This document shows positions 7,455 to 15,087 of a stretch of 18,712 nt of DNA, piece after piece (the stretch's first letter is position 1; every line of letters starts with the position of its first letter). The stretch is from JBBSEZ01 sp038239195 (GTDB taxonomy: Bacteria; Planctomycetota; Planctomycetia; Gemmatales; Gemmataceae). Made by a program: the position numbers and the translations under genes. The DNA lies in assembly GCA_038239195.1 (NCBI GenBank), contig JBBSEZ010000173.1, positions 1 to 18,712 of the forward strand, read 5' to 3'. The notes beneath the pieces are model-generated. The model searched no databases and was not told where the DNA came from. It saw nothing but the letters and a program-made list of their open reading frames with translations.

Positions 7455-8621
7455 TCAGGCAGCGCGAGAGGAGGGGATGGGGAGGTGGAGGATCGCGTCG
7501 AGATGGGCAAAGAGTTGCTCGGCGAAGCGGGGGGCGTTGAAGCGAAGGGCTTGTTGCCGAGCGGCCGAGGGAGACAGGTCGTCGCTTCGGAGCTCCAACG
7601 CATGGATCGCGTCGATCAGGCCCTCGGCGGTCTGTTCCGCAAACCACGCGCCGGTGGGCGGTTGCGAGGCGTCGAGCGGAACGACGGTCTCGGTGGCCCC
7701 GCCCCGGCCGAGGGCGATCACGGGCGCCCCGCAGGCCTGGGCCTCGACGGGGACGATCCCGAAATCTTCTTCACCGGGAAAGAGGAGGGCCCGGCAGCGG
7801 CGCAGGTGATCGCGAATGACCTCGTCGGGCTGCCAGCCGAGAAAGTGGACCGTCGGGCCGGCGAGGGCGCGCAGCCGGCCTTCGTCCTGGCCCGCGCCGA
7901 TGACGACGAGGGAGCGCCGCAGCCGGTTGCACGCCTCGATGGCCAGGTCGAGGCGCTTGTAGGGAGCAAAAGCAGACACGAGTAGGAAGTAATCTGCGCG
8001 GTCCACGGGAGCGGGGCGGTAGAAGTCGGTATCGACGGGGGGGTAGATCACCGCGCTGTCCCGGCCATAGCACTCCGCGATGCGATCGCGCACCGTCTCG
8101 CTGATCGCAATGAAATGGCTGACGCGTTCCGCCGTCCGCCGGTCCCACGCGCGCAAGCGCGCCAGGAGGGCGTCGCGCGCCCGGTCCTTGAGGCTGCGGC
8201 CGGCGCCGAAGTAGGCCTGGCGCATGTGCCAGGCGTAGCGCATGGGGGTGAAGCAATAGCAGACGTGGGGGACGGGGCCTTTCCCGTCCTCGCGCTGCGG
8301 CGGGCTGGCGCCCTTGGCGACACAATGGCTGAAGCTGACGACCAGGTCGCAGGGCGGCAGGCGCCAGCTCGACGCTGCGGCGGGCATCAAGGGCAGAAGG
8401 TAGCGGTAGTAGCGCCCCACGCCGGGCAGACGATTGAGCAGGCTGGCGCGAACGGGCCTGCCCTCGATCGGCGCGCTGACCGAGCCGCGCCGGTGCAGCA
8501 GGGTGAAAAGGGGGGCGGCCGGCCAGCGCCGGCACACCACTTCCAGGCACTTCTCGCCGCCGCGCATCCCGGTCAGCCAGTCGTGGACGAGTACCACGCG
8601 CGGCTGGGTTGTCGCATCCAT
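7455..8621 (-). CDS. GT4-family glycosyltransferase
   Basis: A 388-residue glycosyltransferase of the GT-B fold, family GT4 (group 1). The N-terminal half starts VVLVHDWLTGMRGGEKCLE, the acceptor-side opening with the GGEK loop seen in this group. The C-terminal donor-binding half carries FLLVSAFAPYKRLDLAIEA, VVIGAGQDEGRLRAL and the E-x7-E signature in FPGEEDFGIVPVEAQACG, followed by GGATETV. The protein is cytosolic or membrane-peripheral, with no signal peptide. Donor and acceptor cannot be read from the sequence; GT4 enzymes like this often build cell-surface polysaccharide using a nucleotide sugar such as GDP-mannose. Start ATG 8621, with a strong GGAGGAGG just upstream. It follows proB on the same strand but is separated by a strong hairpin, so it probably has its own transcription. 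Confidence 0.9.
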   Translation of the reverse strand: MDATTQPRVVLVHDWLTGMRGGEKCLEVVCRRWPAAPLFTLLHRRGSVSAPIEGRPVRASLLNRLPGVGRYYRYLLPLMPAAASSWRLPPCDLVVSFSHCVAKGASPPQREDGKGPVPHVCYCFTPMRYAWHMRQAYFGAGRSLKDRARDALLARLRAWDRRTAERVSHFIAISETVRDRIAECYGRDSAVIYPPVDTDFYRPAPVDRADYFLLVSAFAPYKRLDLAIEACNRLRRSLVVIGAGQDEGRLRALAGPTVHFLGWQPDEVIRDHLRRCRALLFPGEEDFGIVPVEAQACGAPVIALGRGGATETVVPLDASQPPTGAWFAEQTAEGLIDAIHALELRSDDLSPSAARQQALRFNAPRFAEQLFAHLDAILHLPIPSSRAA

Positions 8622-8698
8622 GCGTCCTCCTCCTCGGCCTTGGCCCGGAGAAGATGGCGCATTCGGCGCCGGCAGTCAACCGCAACTCGTCGGGCGAG

Positions 8699-8748
8699 AG
8701 CGCGAAACGACAAGCAAGAAGGGCCCTGCTTGCTTGTCGTTTCGCGCT
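8699..8748 (-). terminator. 20-bp perfect palindrome abutting the proB stop
   Basis: The arms 8699-8718 (starting AGCGCGAAACGAC) and 8729-8748 are perfectly complementary, with a 10-base loop that itself contains GGGCCC. On the minus strand the hairpin begins at the first base after the proB TAA stop. There is no long U-tract. A terminator or 3' protective structure is likely, but its length and perfection also suit a dispersed repeat. Confidence 0.75.
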
Positions 8749-9885
8749 TTACGCAATCACCACCAGGTTGTCGCGGTGAACCACCTCCTCGTAGGGGCAG
8801 GCCCCGAGCACCTCGCGCACCTGGTCGCTGCGCAATCCGCGTAGCCGGTCGGCCGTCGCGGACGGGTAGTTGGTCAGCCCGCGGGCGAACTCCACGCCGT
8901 CGGGGCCCCACAGCGCCACCACGTCGCCCTTGCCGAACGAGCCGACGACCTGCACGACGCCGATGGGCAGCAGGCTGCGCTTTTGGTGCTGGACGGCCTT
9001 TTGCGCCCCGGCATCGACGACGAGCCGGCCGCGCGGCCGGGCCGTGTAGCCCAGCCAGCGCTTCCACGCCGGCAGCGTGCTGTTGTGCGGCAAGAATAGG
9101 GTGCCGACCGGCTCGCCCCGGAAGATCGCGTCGAGCACGTCGGGCCGCTTGCCGCTCGCCATGATGACCGACTCGCCCGCCACCGTCGCCAGCCGCGCCG
9201 ACCGCAACTTGCTGCGCATCCCACCCGATCCGAGGGCGCTCTTGGTGGCCCCGGCCTTCTCCATGACCGAGCCATCGATGCTCGCCACGGTGGGAACGGG
9301 CCTGGCCGACGGATCGACCGTCGGGTCGGCCGTGTACAGGCCATCGACGACGCTGAGCAGAATCAGCAGCGGGGCCTGGAGCAAATTGGTGACGAGAGCG
9401 GCGAGGTGATCGTTGTCGCCGAAGCGGATCTCGGCGACGCTCACCGTGTCGTTTTCGTTGATGATCGGCAGGCAGCCCCACTCGAACAGGGTGACGATGG
9501 TGTTGCGCGCGTTGAGGTAGCGCCCCCGGCTGTCGAAGTCGCTGGCCGTCAGCAGCAACTGGGCGGTGGGCGAGCCGTGGCGCACCAGACAATCCTCCCA
9601 GGCGCGCATGAGGAACGATTGCCCGACGGCGGCGCACGCCTGCAACTGCCGCAGGTCGGTGGGGCGCTTGCCCAGGCCGAGGCGGCCGATGCCGGCGCCG
9701 ATGGCGCCGGAGCTGACGAGGACGACCTTGCGCCCGGCGGCCTTGAGGCGGTGGAGTTGGTCGGCGAGCGACTGCAACTGCGCCGGCTCCAGCGTCCCGT
9801 CGGGGCGGGCCAGCACGCTGGTGCCGACCTTCACCACCACGGTGTGGGCGAGGGCGATCACTTCCTGGCGAACGGGATCGAGCAT
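8749..9885 (-). CDS. proB: Glutamate 5-kinase (ProB) with C-terminal PUA domain
   Basis: A 378-residue kinase catalysing ATP-dependent phosphorylation of L-glutamate to gamma-glutamyl phosphate, the first step of proline synthesis. Amino-acid-kinase motifs are in order: VVVKVGTSVL (16-25, catalytic Lys19), VLVSSGAIGAGIGRLG (55-70), INENDTVS and FGDNDHLAALV (nucleotide and substrate loops), and GSGGMRSKLRSA (the family's GTGGMxTKL). The last about 100 residues are a PUA domain, starting near LVVDAGAQKAVQ, as in E. coli ProB (367 residues). The start chosen is ATG 9885, with GGAG 9 bases upstream. ATG 9900 and a more upstream start are possible but poorly supported. proA is not adjacent. The gene is divergent from the cytochrome gene at 10025. 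Confidence 0.96.
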   Translation of the reverse strand: MLDPVRQEVIALAHTVVVKVGTSVLARPDGTLEPAQLQSLADQLHRLKAAGRKVVLVSSGAIGAGIGRLGLGKRPTDLRQLQACAAVGQSFLMRAWEDCLVRHGSPTAQLLLTASDFDSRGRYLNARNTIVTLFEWGCLPIINENDTVSVAEIRFGDNDHLAALVTNLLQAPLLILLSVVDGLYTADPTVDPSARPVPTVASIDGSVMEKAGATKSALGSGGMRSKLRSARLATVAGESVIMASGKRPDVLDAIFRGEPVGTLFLPHNSTLPAWKRWLGYTARPRGRLVVDAGAQKAVQHQKRSLLPIGVVQVVGSFGKGDVVALWGPDGVEFARGLTNYPSATADRLRGLRSDQVREVLGACPYEEVVHRDNLVVIA

Positions 9886-9956
9886 GGGGGGCTTCTCCAT
9901 CGACCGGCGAGCCGGGGCCAACGGTTGTTGTACGAGCTCGCCCGCCACGCAGGGGG

Positions 9957-9985
9957 TTGTGTCGCCCCTTGCGATGCTCTATCTT
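9957..9985 (+). promoter_or_regulatory. Possible promoter for the propeller/cytochrome gene
   Basis: TTGTGT (9957-9962) and TATCTT (9980-9985) are separated by 17 bp, each matching consensus at about 4 of 6 positions, 40 bases before the ATG at 10025. This is the only plausible pair in the 139-base divergent gap with proB. No comparable pair was seen for proB. Confidence 0.4.
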
Positions 9986-10024
9986 CAATCCCGACAAGAT
10001 CATTCTCTCCGGAACGAGGGACCG

Positions 10025-13000
10025 ATGCGCCACGCCTTTCTTGCCTTCCTGCTCGCCGCGACCTCGTTCGCCCTCCCCGGCCATCTGCCGGCCCAGAAGC
10101 ACGACCCGAACGTCGCCCCCACCGGCCCGCGCACGCCCGACGACGAGAAGAAGTGCTTCGAGTTGCCGCCCGGATTCGAGGCGCAGTTCGTGGCGTCCGA
10201 TCCCGACGTCCACAAGCCGATCAACATCGCCTTCGACGACAGGGGCCGCCTCTGGGTCACCACCACCGTCGAATACCCCTACGCCGCCCCTCCCGGGCGC
10301 AAGCCGCGCGACTCTCTCAAGGTGCTCGAAGACTTCGCCCCCGACGGCCGGGCTCGCAAGATCACCACGTTCGCCGACGGGCTCAACATTCCCATCGGCG
10401 TCTTGCCGCTGCCGGGCACCGGGGGCCGGGAGGCGCTCGTCCACAGCATCCCCAACATTCTCCATCTGAAAGATAGCAAGGGGACGGGCAAGGCCGACGT
10501 GCGCGAGGCGGTCTACAAGAGCATCGGCTTCGCCGACACGCACGGCATGACCAGCGCGTTCACGATGGGCTTCGACGGTTGGGTGTACGCCTGCCACGGG
10601 TTCCACAACACCTCGACCGTCAAGGGCAAGGGCCCCGGCTCGATCACCATGCAGTCGGGCAACACCTATCGCATGAAGGCCGACGGCTCGCGCCTCGAGC
10701 AATTCACCTGGGGCCAGGTCAACCCGTTCGGGCTGACCTTCGACCCGCTCGGCAACCTCTACTCCGCCGACTGCCACAGTCAGCCGATCTACCAGCTCCT
10801 CCGGGGCGGGCGCTACCCCAGCTTCGGCAAGCCGCACGACGGGCTGGGCTTCGCGCCGGAAATGATTACCGGCTACAAGGGCTCGACGGCCATCTCGGGC
10901 ATCGCCTATTACGCCGCCGAGCAGTTCCCCGCCGCCTACCGCGGGCACGTCTTCATCGGCGACGTGGTCACCAACGAGGTCGTGCTGTTCAAGCTGACGT
11001 GGAAAGGCTCGACCCCGACGGCGACCACGCACGCGTTCCTGCGCAGCACCGACAAGTGGTTTCGCCCCGTGGACGTCAAGCTAGGCCCCGACGGGGCCCT
11101 GTACGTCGCCGATTTCTACAACCGCATCATCGGCCATTACGAGGTCCCGCTCAACCACCCCGGCCGCGACCGCGAGCGCGGCCGCATCTGGCGCATCGTC
11201 TACACCGGCAAGGGCGCCAAGGCCCCCCCACCGGCACGCAAGGACTGGGGCAAGGCCAGGACCGACGCCCTTCTCGCCGACCTGCGCGATCCCAACCTGA
11301 CGGTCCGTCTGCTGGCGACGAACGAGCTGGCGCAGCGCTCCGAGGAAGGACTGACGAAGAAGCTGCGCCAGGTCGCGCTGGCCGACAAGAAAGGCGAAGC
11401 CGACGCCTGGGCCCGCGCGCATGCGGCCTGGGCGCTCCAGCGGCACGGCACGCTCGACCAGCCCACGCTCGAAGCGCTCGCCAAGGACCGCTCGCCGTTG
11501 GTGCGCGTTCACGCCCAGCGCGCGCTCGCGGAGATGCTGCCGGGCTCGGGCCAGGGGGCCAGCCTGGCCATCGCCGGGCTGAAGGACGCCGATGCCCACG
11601 TTCAGCGCGCCGCCGCCGACGCCCTGGGACGGCGCCCTGACGCCCGCCACCTGCGCCCCCTGCTCGACCTGCGCCACGCGGTCCCCGCAGGCGACACGCA
11701 CCTCCTTCACGCGGTGCGCATGTCCCTGCGCGAGCAGCTCCGGCCGGCCGAGAACTGGAAGAAGCTCGGCAAGGGGCTCGCCGAGAAGGACGCCCGCGCC
11801 ATCGCCGACGTCGCCCTCGGCGTGCCCTCGCCCGAGTCGGCCGCCTACCTGCTCGAGCACGTCCGCAATTACTCCTACGCGGGGGGGCCGCTGCGCCGCT
11901 TCCTCCACCACGTCGCCCGCCACGGCGACCGCGCCACCACGGCGGGGCTGCTCGACTTCGCGCGCAACAACCGGCCCGACGACCTCGGCCATCAGGCCGA
12001 GCTCGTACGGGCCATCGAGCGCGGCACGCAGGAGCGCGGCGCGGCGCTCGACAACGCCACGCGCTCCTGGGCGGTGGACGTGACCGGGCGGTTGCTGGGC
12101 TCGAAGGTCGATGCCGAGGTGCGCCGGGGCATCGAGCTGACGGGCGTGCTCAAGCTGGAGGGCCAGCAGGCGAAACTGGTCGCCCTGGCCGTCGCGCGCG
12201 CCACTCCGGCGGGGCAGCGCTCCGCGGCGCTGGCCGCCCTGGCGAAGATCGACGCTCGCCGCAACACCGGGGCCCTGGGGCGCGTCCTGGCCGACGCCTC
12301 GTCGCCGATCGACCTGCGCGAGCAGTGCGCCCGCCTGCTGGCGGAGGCCAACCAGGCCGAGACGGGCGCCCAGCTGCTCGCGGCGCTGCCGTCCGCGCCC
12401 GCCCGGCTACAGAACACCATCGCGGCCGGGCTGGCAGGCAGCCAGGAGGGGGCGGAGAAACTGCTGGAGCTCGTCGCGGCCGGCAAGGCGTCGGCGCGGC
12501 TGTTGCAAGAGCGGGCGGTTACGGTGCGCCTTGCGTCGGCGAAACTGCCGAAGTTGAAGGAGCGCCTGGCCAAGCTCACCGAGGGGCTGCCCGCCGCGGA
12601 CGCCCGGATGCACGCACTGCTCGACGTCCGCCGCAAGGGCTTCGCGAAAGCGCGCACGGACGTCGCCATCGGCGCCAGGGTGTTCGAGAAGAACTGCGCC
12701 AACTGCCATCAGGTAAGTGGCAAGGGCGCCAAGGTGGGCCCGCAGCTCGACGGCATCGGGTTGCGCGGGCTGGAGCGCCTGCTCGAGGACACGCTCGACC
12801 CCAACCGCAACGTCGATCAGGCGTTCCGTACCACGTCGCTGGTCCTGAAGAAGGGGCGGACGGTGTCGGGGCTCCTGCTCAAGGAGGAGGGCGCCGTGCT
12901 GGTGCTGGCCGACTTGCAGGGCAAGGAGGTGCGCGTCGCCAGCAAGGACGTCGAGGAGCGCTCGATCTTGCAGATGTCGCCGATGCCGGCCAACTTCGCC

Positions 13001-13072
13001 GAGCAGATCGCCGAGGCGGACTTCCACCACCTCATGGCGTATCTGTTGACGCTGCGGCCGGCCGGGCCATGA
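10025..13072 (+). CDS. Secreted beta-propeller / HEAT / c-type cytochrome protein (Pirellula-Verrucomicrobium type)
   Basis: A 1015-residue exported protein. Signal peptide 1-24 (MRHAFLAFLLAATSFALPG...). Residues about 45-390 form a six-bladed-propeller dehydrogenase-like domain (PPGFEAQFVASDPDVHKP, then GPDGALYVADFYNRIIGHYE), the family described as a putative membrane-bound dehydrogenase domain (TIGR02604 type). Residues about 400-860 are Ala/Leu-rich HEAT-like repeats. The C-terminus is a c-type cytochrome with CANCH (Cys891, Cys894, His895), GAKVGPQLDGIG and the putative axial Met in MSPMP, as in TIGR02603-type heme domains. Presumed role: periplasmic oxidation of a sugar or similar substrate with electron transfer through the heme; substrate unknown. 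Start ATG 10025, with GAGGG upstream. These proteins are greatly expanded in planctomycetes. Confidence 0.92.
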   Translation: MRHAFLAFLLAATSFALPGHLPAQKHDPNVAPTGPRTPDDEKKCFELPPGFEAQFVASDPDVHKPINIAFDDRGRLWVTTTVEYPYAAPPGRKPRDSLKVLEDFAPDGRARKITTFADGLNIPIGVLPLPGTGGREALVHSIPNILHLKDSKGTGKADVREAVYKSIGFADTHGMTSAFTMGFDGWVYACHGFHNTSTVKGKGPGSITMQSGNTYRMKADGSRLEQFTWGQVNPFGLTFDPLGNLYSADCHSQPIYQLLRGGRYPSFGKPHDGLGFAPEMITGYKGSTAISGIAYYAAEQFPAAYRGHVFIGDVVTNEVVLFKLTWKGSTPTATTHAFLRSTDKWFRPVDVKLGPDGALYVADFYNRIIGHYEVPLNHPGRDRERGRIWRIVYTGKGAKAPPPARKDWGKARTDALLADLRDPNLTVRLLATNELAQRSEEGLTKKLRQVALADKKGEADAWARAHAAWALQRHGTLDQPTLEALAKDRSPLVRVHAQRALAEMLPGSGQGASLAIAGLKDADAHVQRAAADALGRRPDARHLRPLLDLRHAVPAGDTHLLHAVRMSLREQLRPAENWKKLGKGLAEKDARAIADVALGVPSPESAAYLLEHVRNYSYAGGPLRRFLHHVARHGDRATTAGLLDFARNNRPDDLGHQAELVRAIERGTQERGAALDNATRSWAVDVTGRLLGSKVDAEVRRGIELTGVLKLEGQQAKLVALAVARATPAGQRSAALAALAKIDARRNTGALGRVLADASSPIDLREQCARLLAEANQAETGAQLLAALPSAPARLQNTIAAGLAGSQEGAEKLLELVAAGKASARLLQERAVTVRLASAKLPKLKERLAKLTEGLPAADARMHALLDVRRKGFAKARTDVAIGARVFEKNCANCHQVSGKGAKVGPQLDGIGLRGLERLLEDTLDPNRNVDQAFRTTSLVLKKGRTVSGLLLKEEGAVLVLADLQGKEVRVASKDVEERSILQMSPMPANFAEQIAEADFHHLMAYLLTLRPAGP

Positions 13073-13169
13073 CCCTTTTGGAGTGCGGCGCTTTTAACGC
13101 CGCTTTCTTTTCTTCCCTCGGGACCGCATACAAAGAAAGCGGCGATAAATGCGCCGCACTCCAAAAGGG
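13073..13169. repeat. 97-bp inverted-repeat element with 38-bp arms
   Basis: The arms 13073-13110 and 13132-13169 are complementary at 36 of 38 positions across a 21-base loop. The element begins at the first base after the TGA stop of the cytochrome gene. Its right arm ends about 25 bases before the GTG of the next gene and supplies a misleading upstream ATG. The size and terminal inverted arms resemble a MITE-like or REP-like dispersed element. It can also fold into a very stable RNA hairpin that could end the upstream transcript. Confidence 0.85.
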
Positions 13170-13193
13170 GCCTTTTTACTCTGGAGACCGCGC

Positions 13194-13958
13194 GTGTTGA
13201 TCCTGATCCTGATCCTGCTGTTGGTGTGGGTCGTCCTGACCGTGCTGCTGGCGGCCTGGACGCTCTTCTACCAGAGCTACATCTACACCGAGCCGGCGAC
13301 CGGCATCGAGTGGCGCGCCCCGGCGGCGGGGTCCGCCCTCATGGTGCCGCTACTGCTCTGGGTGGCGATCGACTACCGTTCCCCCGGCAACTATCGGACC
13401 CTGTTCGACTTCAGCGCCACGGAGAACCAGAAGCCCTACGCCGAGATGCGCGTGCCGAACGCGGCGGGCGTCGAGCAGGTCTACAAACGAGTGCAGGGCG
13501 ACGTCCGCGCCGAGTACCGGCTCGACGGCAAGCCGAAGTCCCCGCAAATCCCGCCGCAGCCCTCGAAGATCATCGTCGTGCAGGGCGAGGAGCGGCTGGT
13601 CTTCGAGCGCCAGCCGGAGGAGAAGCGCGCGCGGTTCAGCCTCAACAAGACCGAGCCGCGCATCCACTACGTGGCGCGCGACGCGACCGGGCGCAAACTG
13701 GAGATGGACGAAGGCAACCTCGGGCAGGTCTCCACGTTTCTCCGCGGGCGGTTCATCGGCAACCTGTTGCTCAACTTCCTCTTCCTGGCGGTGTGGTTCG
13801 TCGGGTTGTGGCTACTGCTGCGCTTCGGCTGGCCGGTGGCGCTGCTCCAGGCCATCGTCTACTGGGTCGCGATGACGCTCTTCGTGCTGCCGCCGGTGCT
13901 GACGCGGGCCGAAGAGGTGGCGAAGCAGCGGGCGGAGGCGAAAGCGAAGAGCTCGTAG
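13194..13958 (+). CDS. Integral membrane protein of unknown function
   Basis: A 254-residue protein I do not recognise. Four hydrophobic segments are visible: residues 1-24 (LILILILLLVWVVLTVLLAA), about 42-58 (GSALMVPLLLWVAI), about 190-210 (NLLLNFLFLAVWFVGLWLLL) and about 213-235. Between the second and third lies a 130-residue hydrophilic domain rich in charged residues and beta-like segments (SKIIVVQGEERLVFE), probably extracytoplasmic. The C-terminus is a short Glu/Lys/Ala helix. Start: GTG 13194, with GGAG 7 bases upstream; the earlier in-frame ATG at 13149 lies inside the inverted repeat and is unlikely. The TAG stop lies within the palindrome at 13955-14014. It follows the cytochrome gene but has no evident functional link beyond both acting in or at the membrane. 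Confidence 0.75.
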   Translation: MLILILILLLVWVVLTVLLAAWTLFYQSYIYTEPATGIEWRAPAAGSALMVPLLLWVAIDYRSPGNYRTLFDFSATENQKPYAEMRVPNAAGVEQVYKRVQGDVRAEYRLDGKPKSPQIPPQPSKIIVVQGEERLVFERQPEEKRARFSLNKTEPRIHYVARDATGRKLEMDEGNLGQVSTFLRGRFIGNLLLNFLFLAVWFVGLWLLLRFGWPVALLQAIVYWVAMTLFVLPPVLTRAEEVAKQRAEAKAKSS

Positions 13959-14014
13959 GGAACGGCCTCCGTGGCGTTCCTCTTCGGCGGAACGGCGCGG
14001 CGGCCGTTCCCTAC
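13955..14014. repeat. Symmetric palindrome carrying the stops of two convergent genes
   Basis: GTAGGGAACGGCC (13955-13967) is perfectly complementary to 14002-14014. Inside are two shorter hairpins of GGAACGGC / GCCGTTCC type (about 13959-13980 and 13989-14010). The TAG in the left arm (13956-13958) is the stop of the plus-strand membrane gene. The mirror TAG in the right arm (14013-14011) is the stop of the minus-strand TPR-like gene. It probably acts as a bidirectional terminator. Confidence 0.8.
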
Positions 14015-15087
14015 AGGCCCCGCAAGCGCTCCAGTTCCGCCAGCGGCGCGCCCGGCTCGCGCAACCGCCGTGCCGCCTCTCGCGCCGCCTCCACGTCCTC
14101 GTCCGTCAGCGCTCCCAGCGCCGCCTGCAATCGACAGCGCTGGAGGAGACAACGGCACTCCTGCGCCAGCCGGCCCTTCCCGCCGACCGTCGCCAGTTCC
14201 GCGTCGCGCACGCGCAAGGCCCGCTCGGGCTGGCCGCCGCGCTCGTGAAACGCACACTTCGCATCGAAATAGGAGGAATCCGGCGGCATGCGCACGCGGG
14301 CGACGAGGGCCACCGCCTGGCGGTAGCAGCGCGTCGCGTTCTCCTCGTTCCCCTCGTGCCGGGCCACCAGCGCCTGCCACATCAGCAGCCCGGCCAGCTC
14401 GACCTTGTGCCCCACCTGGCGGGCCACCTCCTCGCCGGCCTCGGCGGCGTCGCGCAGCCCGGCCCAGTCGCCGCGCCGCCAGGCGATCTCCGCAAGGCCC
14501 GCGTAGGTGAACACCGTAAAGTGCCGGGCCATGCCGGGGTCCTCATCGCCGTCGGCCAGGTCGAGCGACTTGCGCGCAGCCCATTCGGCCCTGTCGAGGT
14601 CGCCCAGCTCCACGGCGAACTGGCGCTGACCGCCCAGCAGCATGTAGCGGTCCTCGCCGATGGCCGGCACCTCCCCGTCGAGATACGCCAGCGCCTGGCG
14701 GATCGGCCCCGCGTAGCCGACGGGGTCGATGCCGACGTACGCCGACACGAGGTCGTCGTGGATGCGCAGGCGGCGCGGAAACTCGCCATACGAGGGCTTG
14801 CGCACCTCGAGCGTGTTGCGGACCGCCAGGTCGAGGACGTCGCGATAGTCCTGCTTGAAATGGAGCAGGGCGTGGACGCGATAGTGGTCGTAGTAGAGGG
14901 CCCACCACGGCTCGCGCAGCGCCTCGGCGAGCCGGCGCCCGTCGGCGGCCAGCGCCAGGGCGCGGTCCGGGTCGCTCTCGCGATGTTCGTAGGCCTGATG
15001 GTGCAGCCGGGCCAGGCGCAGGCGCTCGGCGTCGCCGCGGCGCATGGCGTCGATCTCGTACAGGTCGAACCAGTCCCAGGCGCTCAT
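14011..15087 (-). CDS. TPR-like helical-repeat protein coupled to the HSP90-like gene
   Basis: A 358-residue soluble protein with no signal peptide or membrane segment. It is made of Ala/Leu/Arg-rich helix pairs resembling degenerate tetratricopeptide repeats, for example DRALALAADGRRLAEAL (41-57), LGDLDRAEWAARKSLDLADG and NEENATRCYRQAVALVARV, with conserved small residues at TPR spacing. No enzymatic motif is seen. The start chosen is ATG 15087 (MSAWDWFDLYEID), because its ATGA overlaps the TGA of the HSP90-like gene by 4 bases, the classic sign of translational coupling. A longer open frame upstream only shadows the HSP90 gene. TPR proteins commonly act as adaptors, so a partner or co-chaperone of the adjacent ATPase is a reasonable inference, not shown. 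Confidence 0.82.
   Translation of the reverse strand: MSAWDWFDLYEIDAMRRGDAERLRLARLHHQAYEHRESDPDRALALAADGRRLAEALREPWWALYYDHYRVHALLHFKQDYRDVLDLAVRNTLEVRKPSYGEFPRRLRIHDDLVSAYVGIDPVGYAGPIRQALAYLDGEVPAIGEDRYMLLGGQRQFAVELGDLDRAEWAARKSLDLADGDEDPGMARHFTVFTYAGLAEIAWRRGDWAGLRDAAEAGEEVARQVGHKVELAGLLMWQALVARHEGNEENATRCYRQAVALVARVRMPPDSSYFDAKCAFHERGGQPERALRVRDAELATVGGKGRLAQECRCLLQRCRLQAALGALTDEDVEAAREAARRLREPGAPLAELERLRGL

Noticed and set aside
8573..11032. 819-residue minus-strand frame crossing three genes
   Set aside because: It is a high-GC open frame overlapping proB and the cytochrome gene in the wrong frame or strand, with no conserved motif.
13149..13193. Upstream ATG for the membrane protein
   Set aside because: It lies within the arm of the inverted repeat and has no ribosome-binding site; the GTG at 13194 does.
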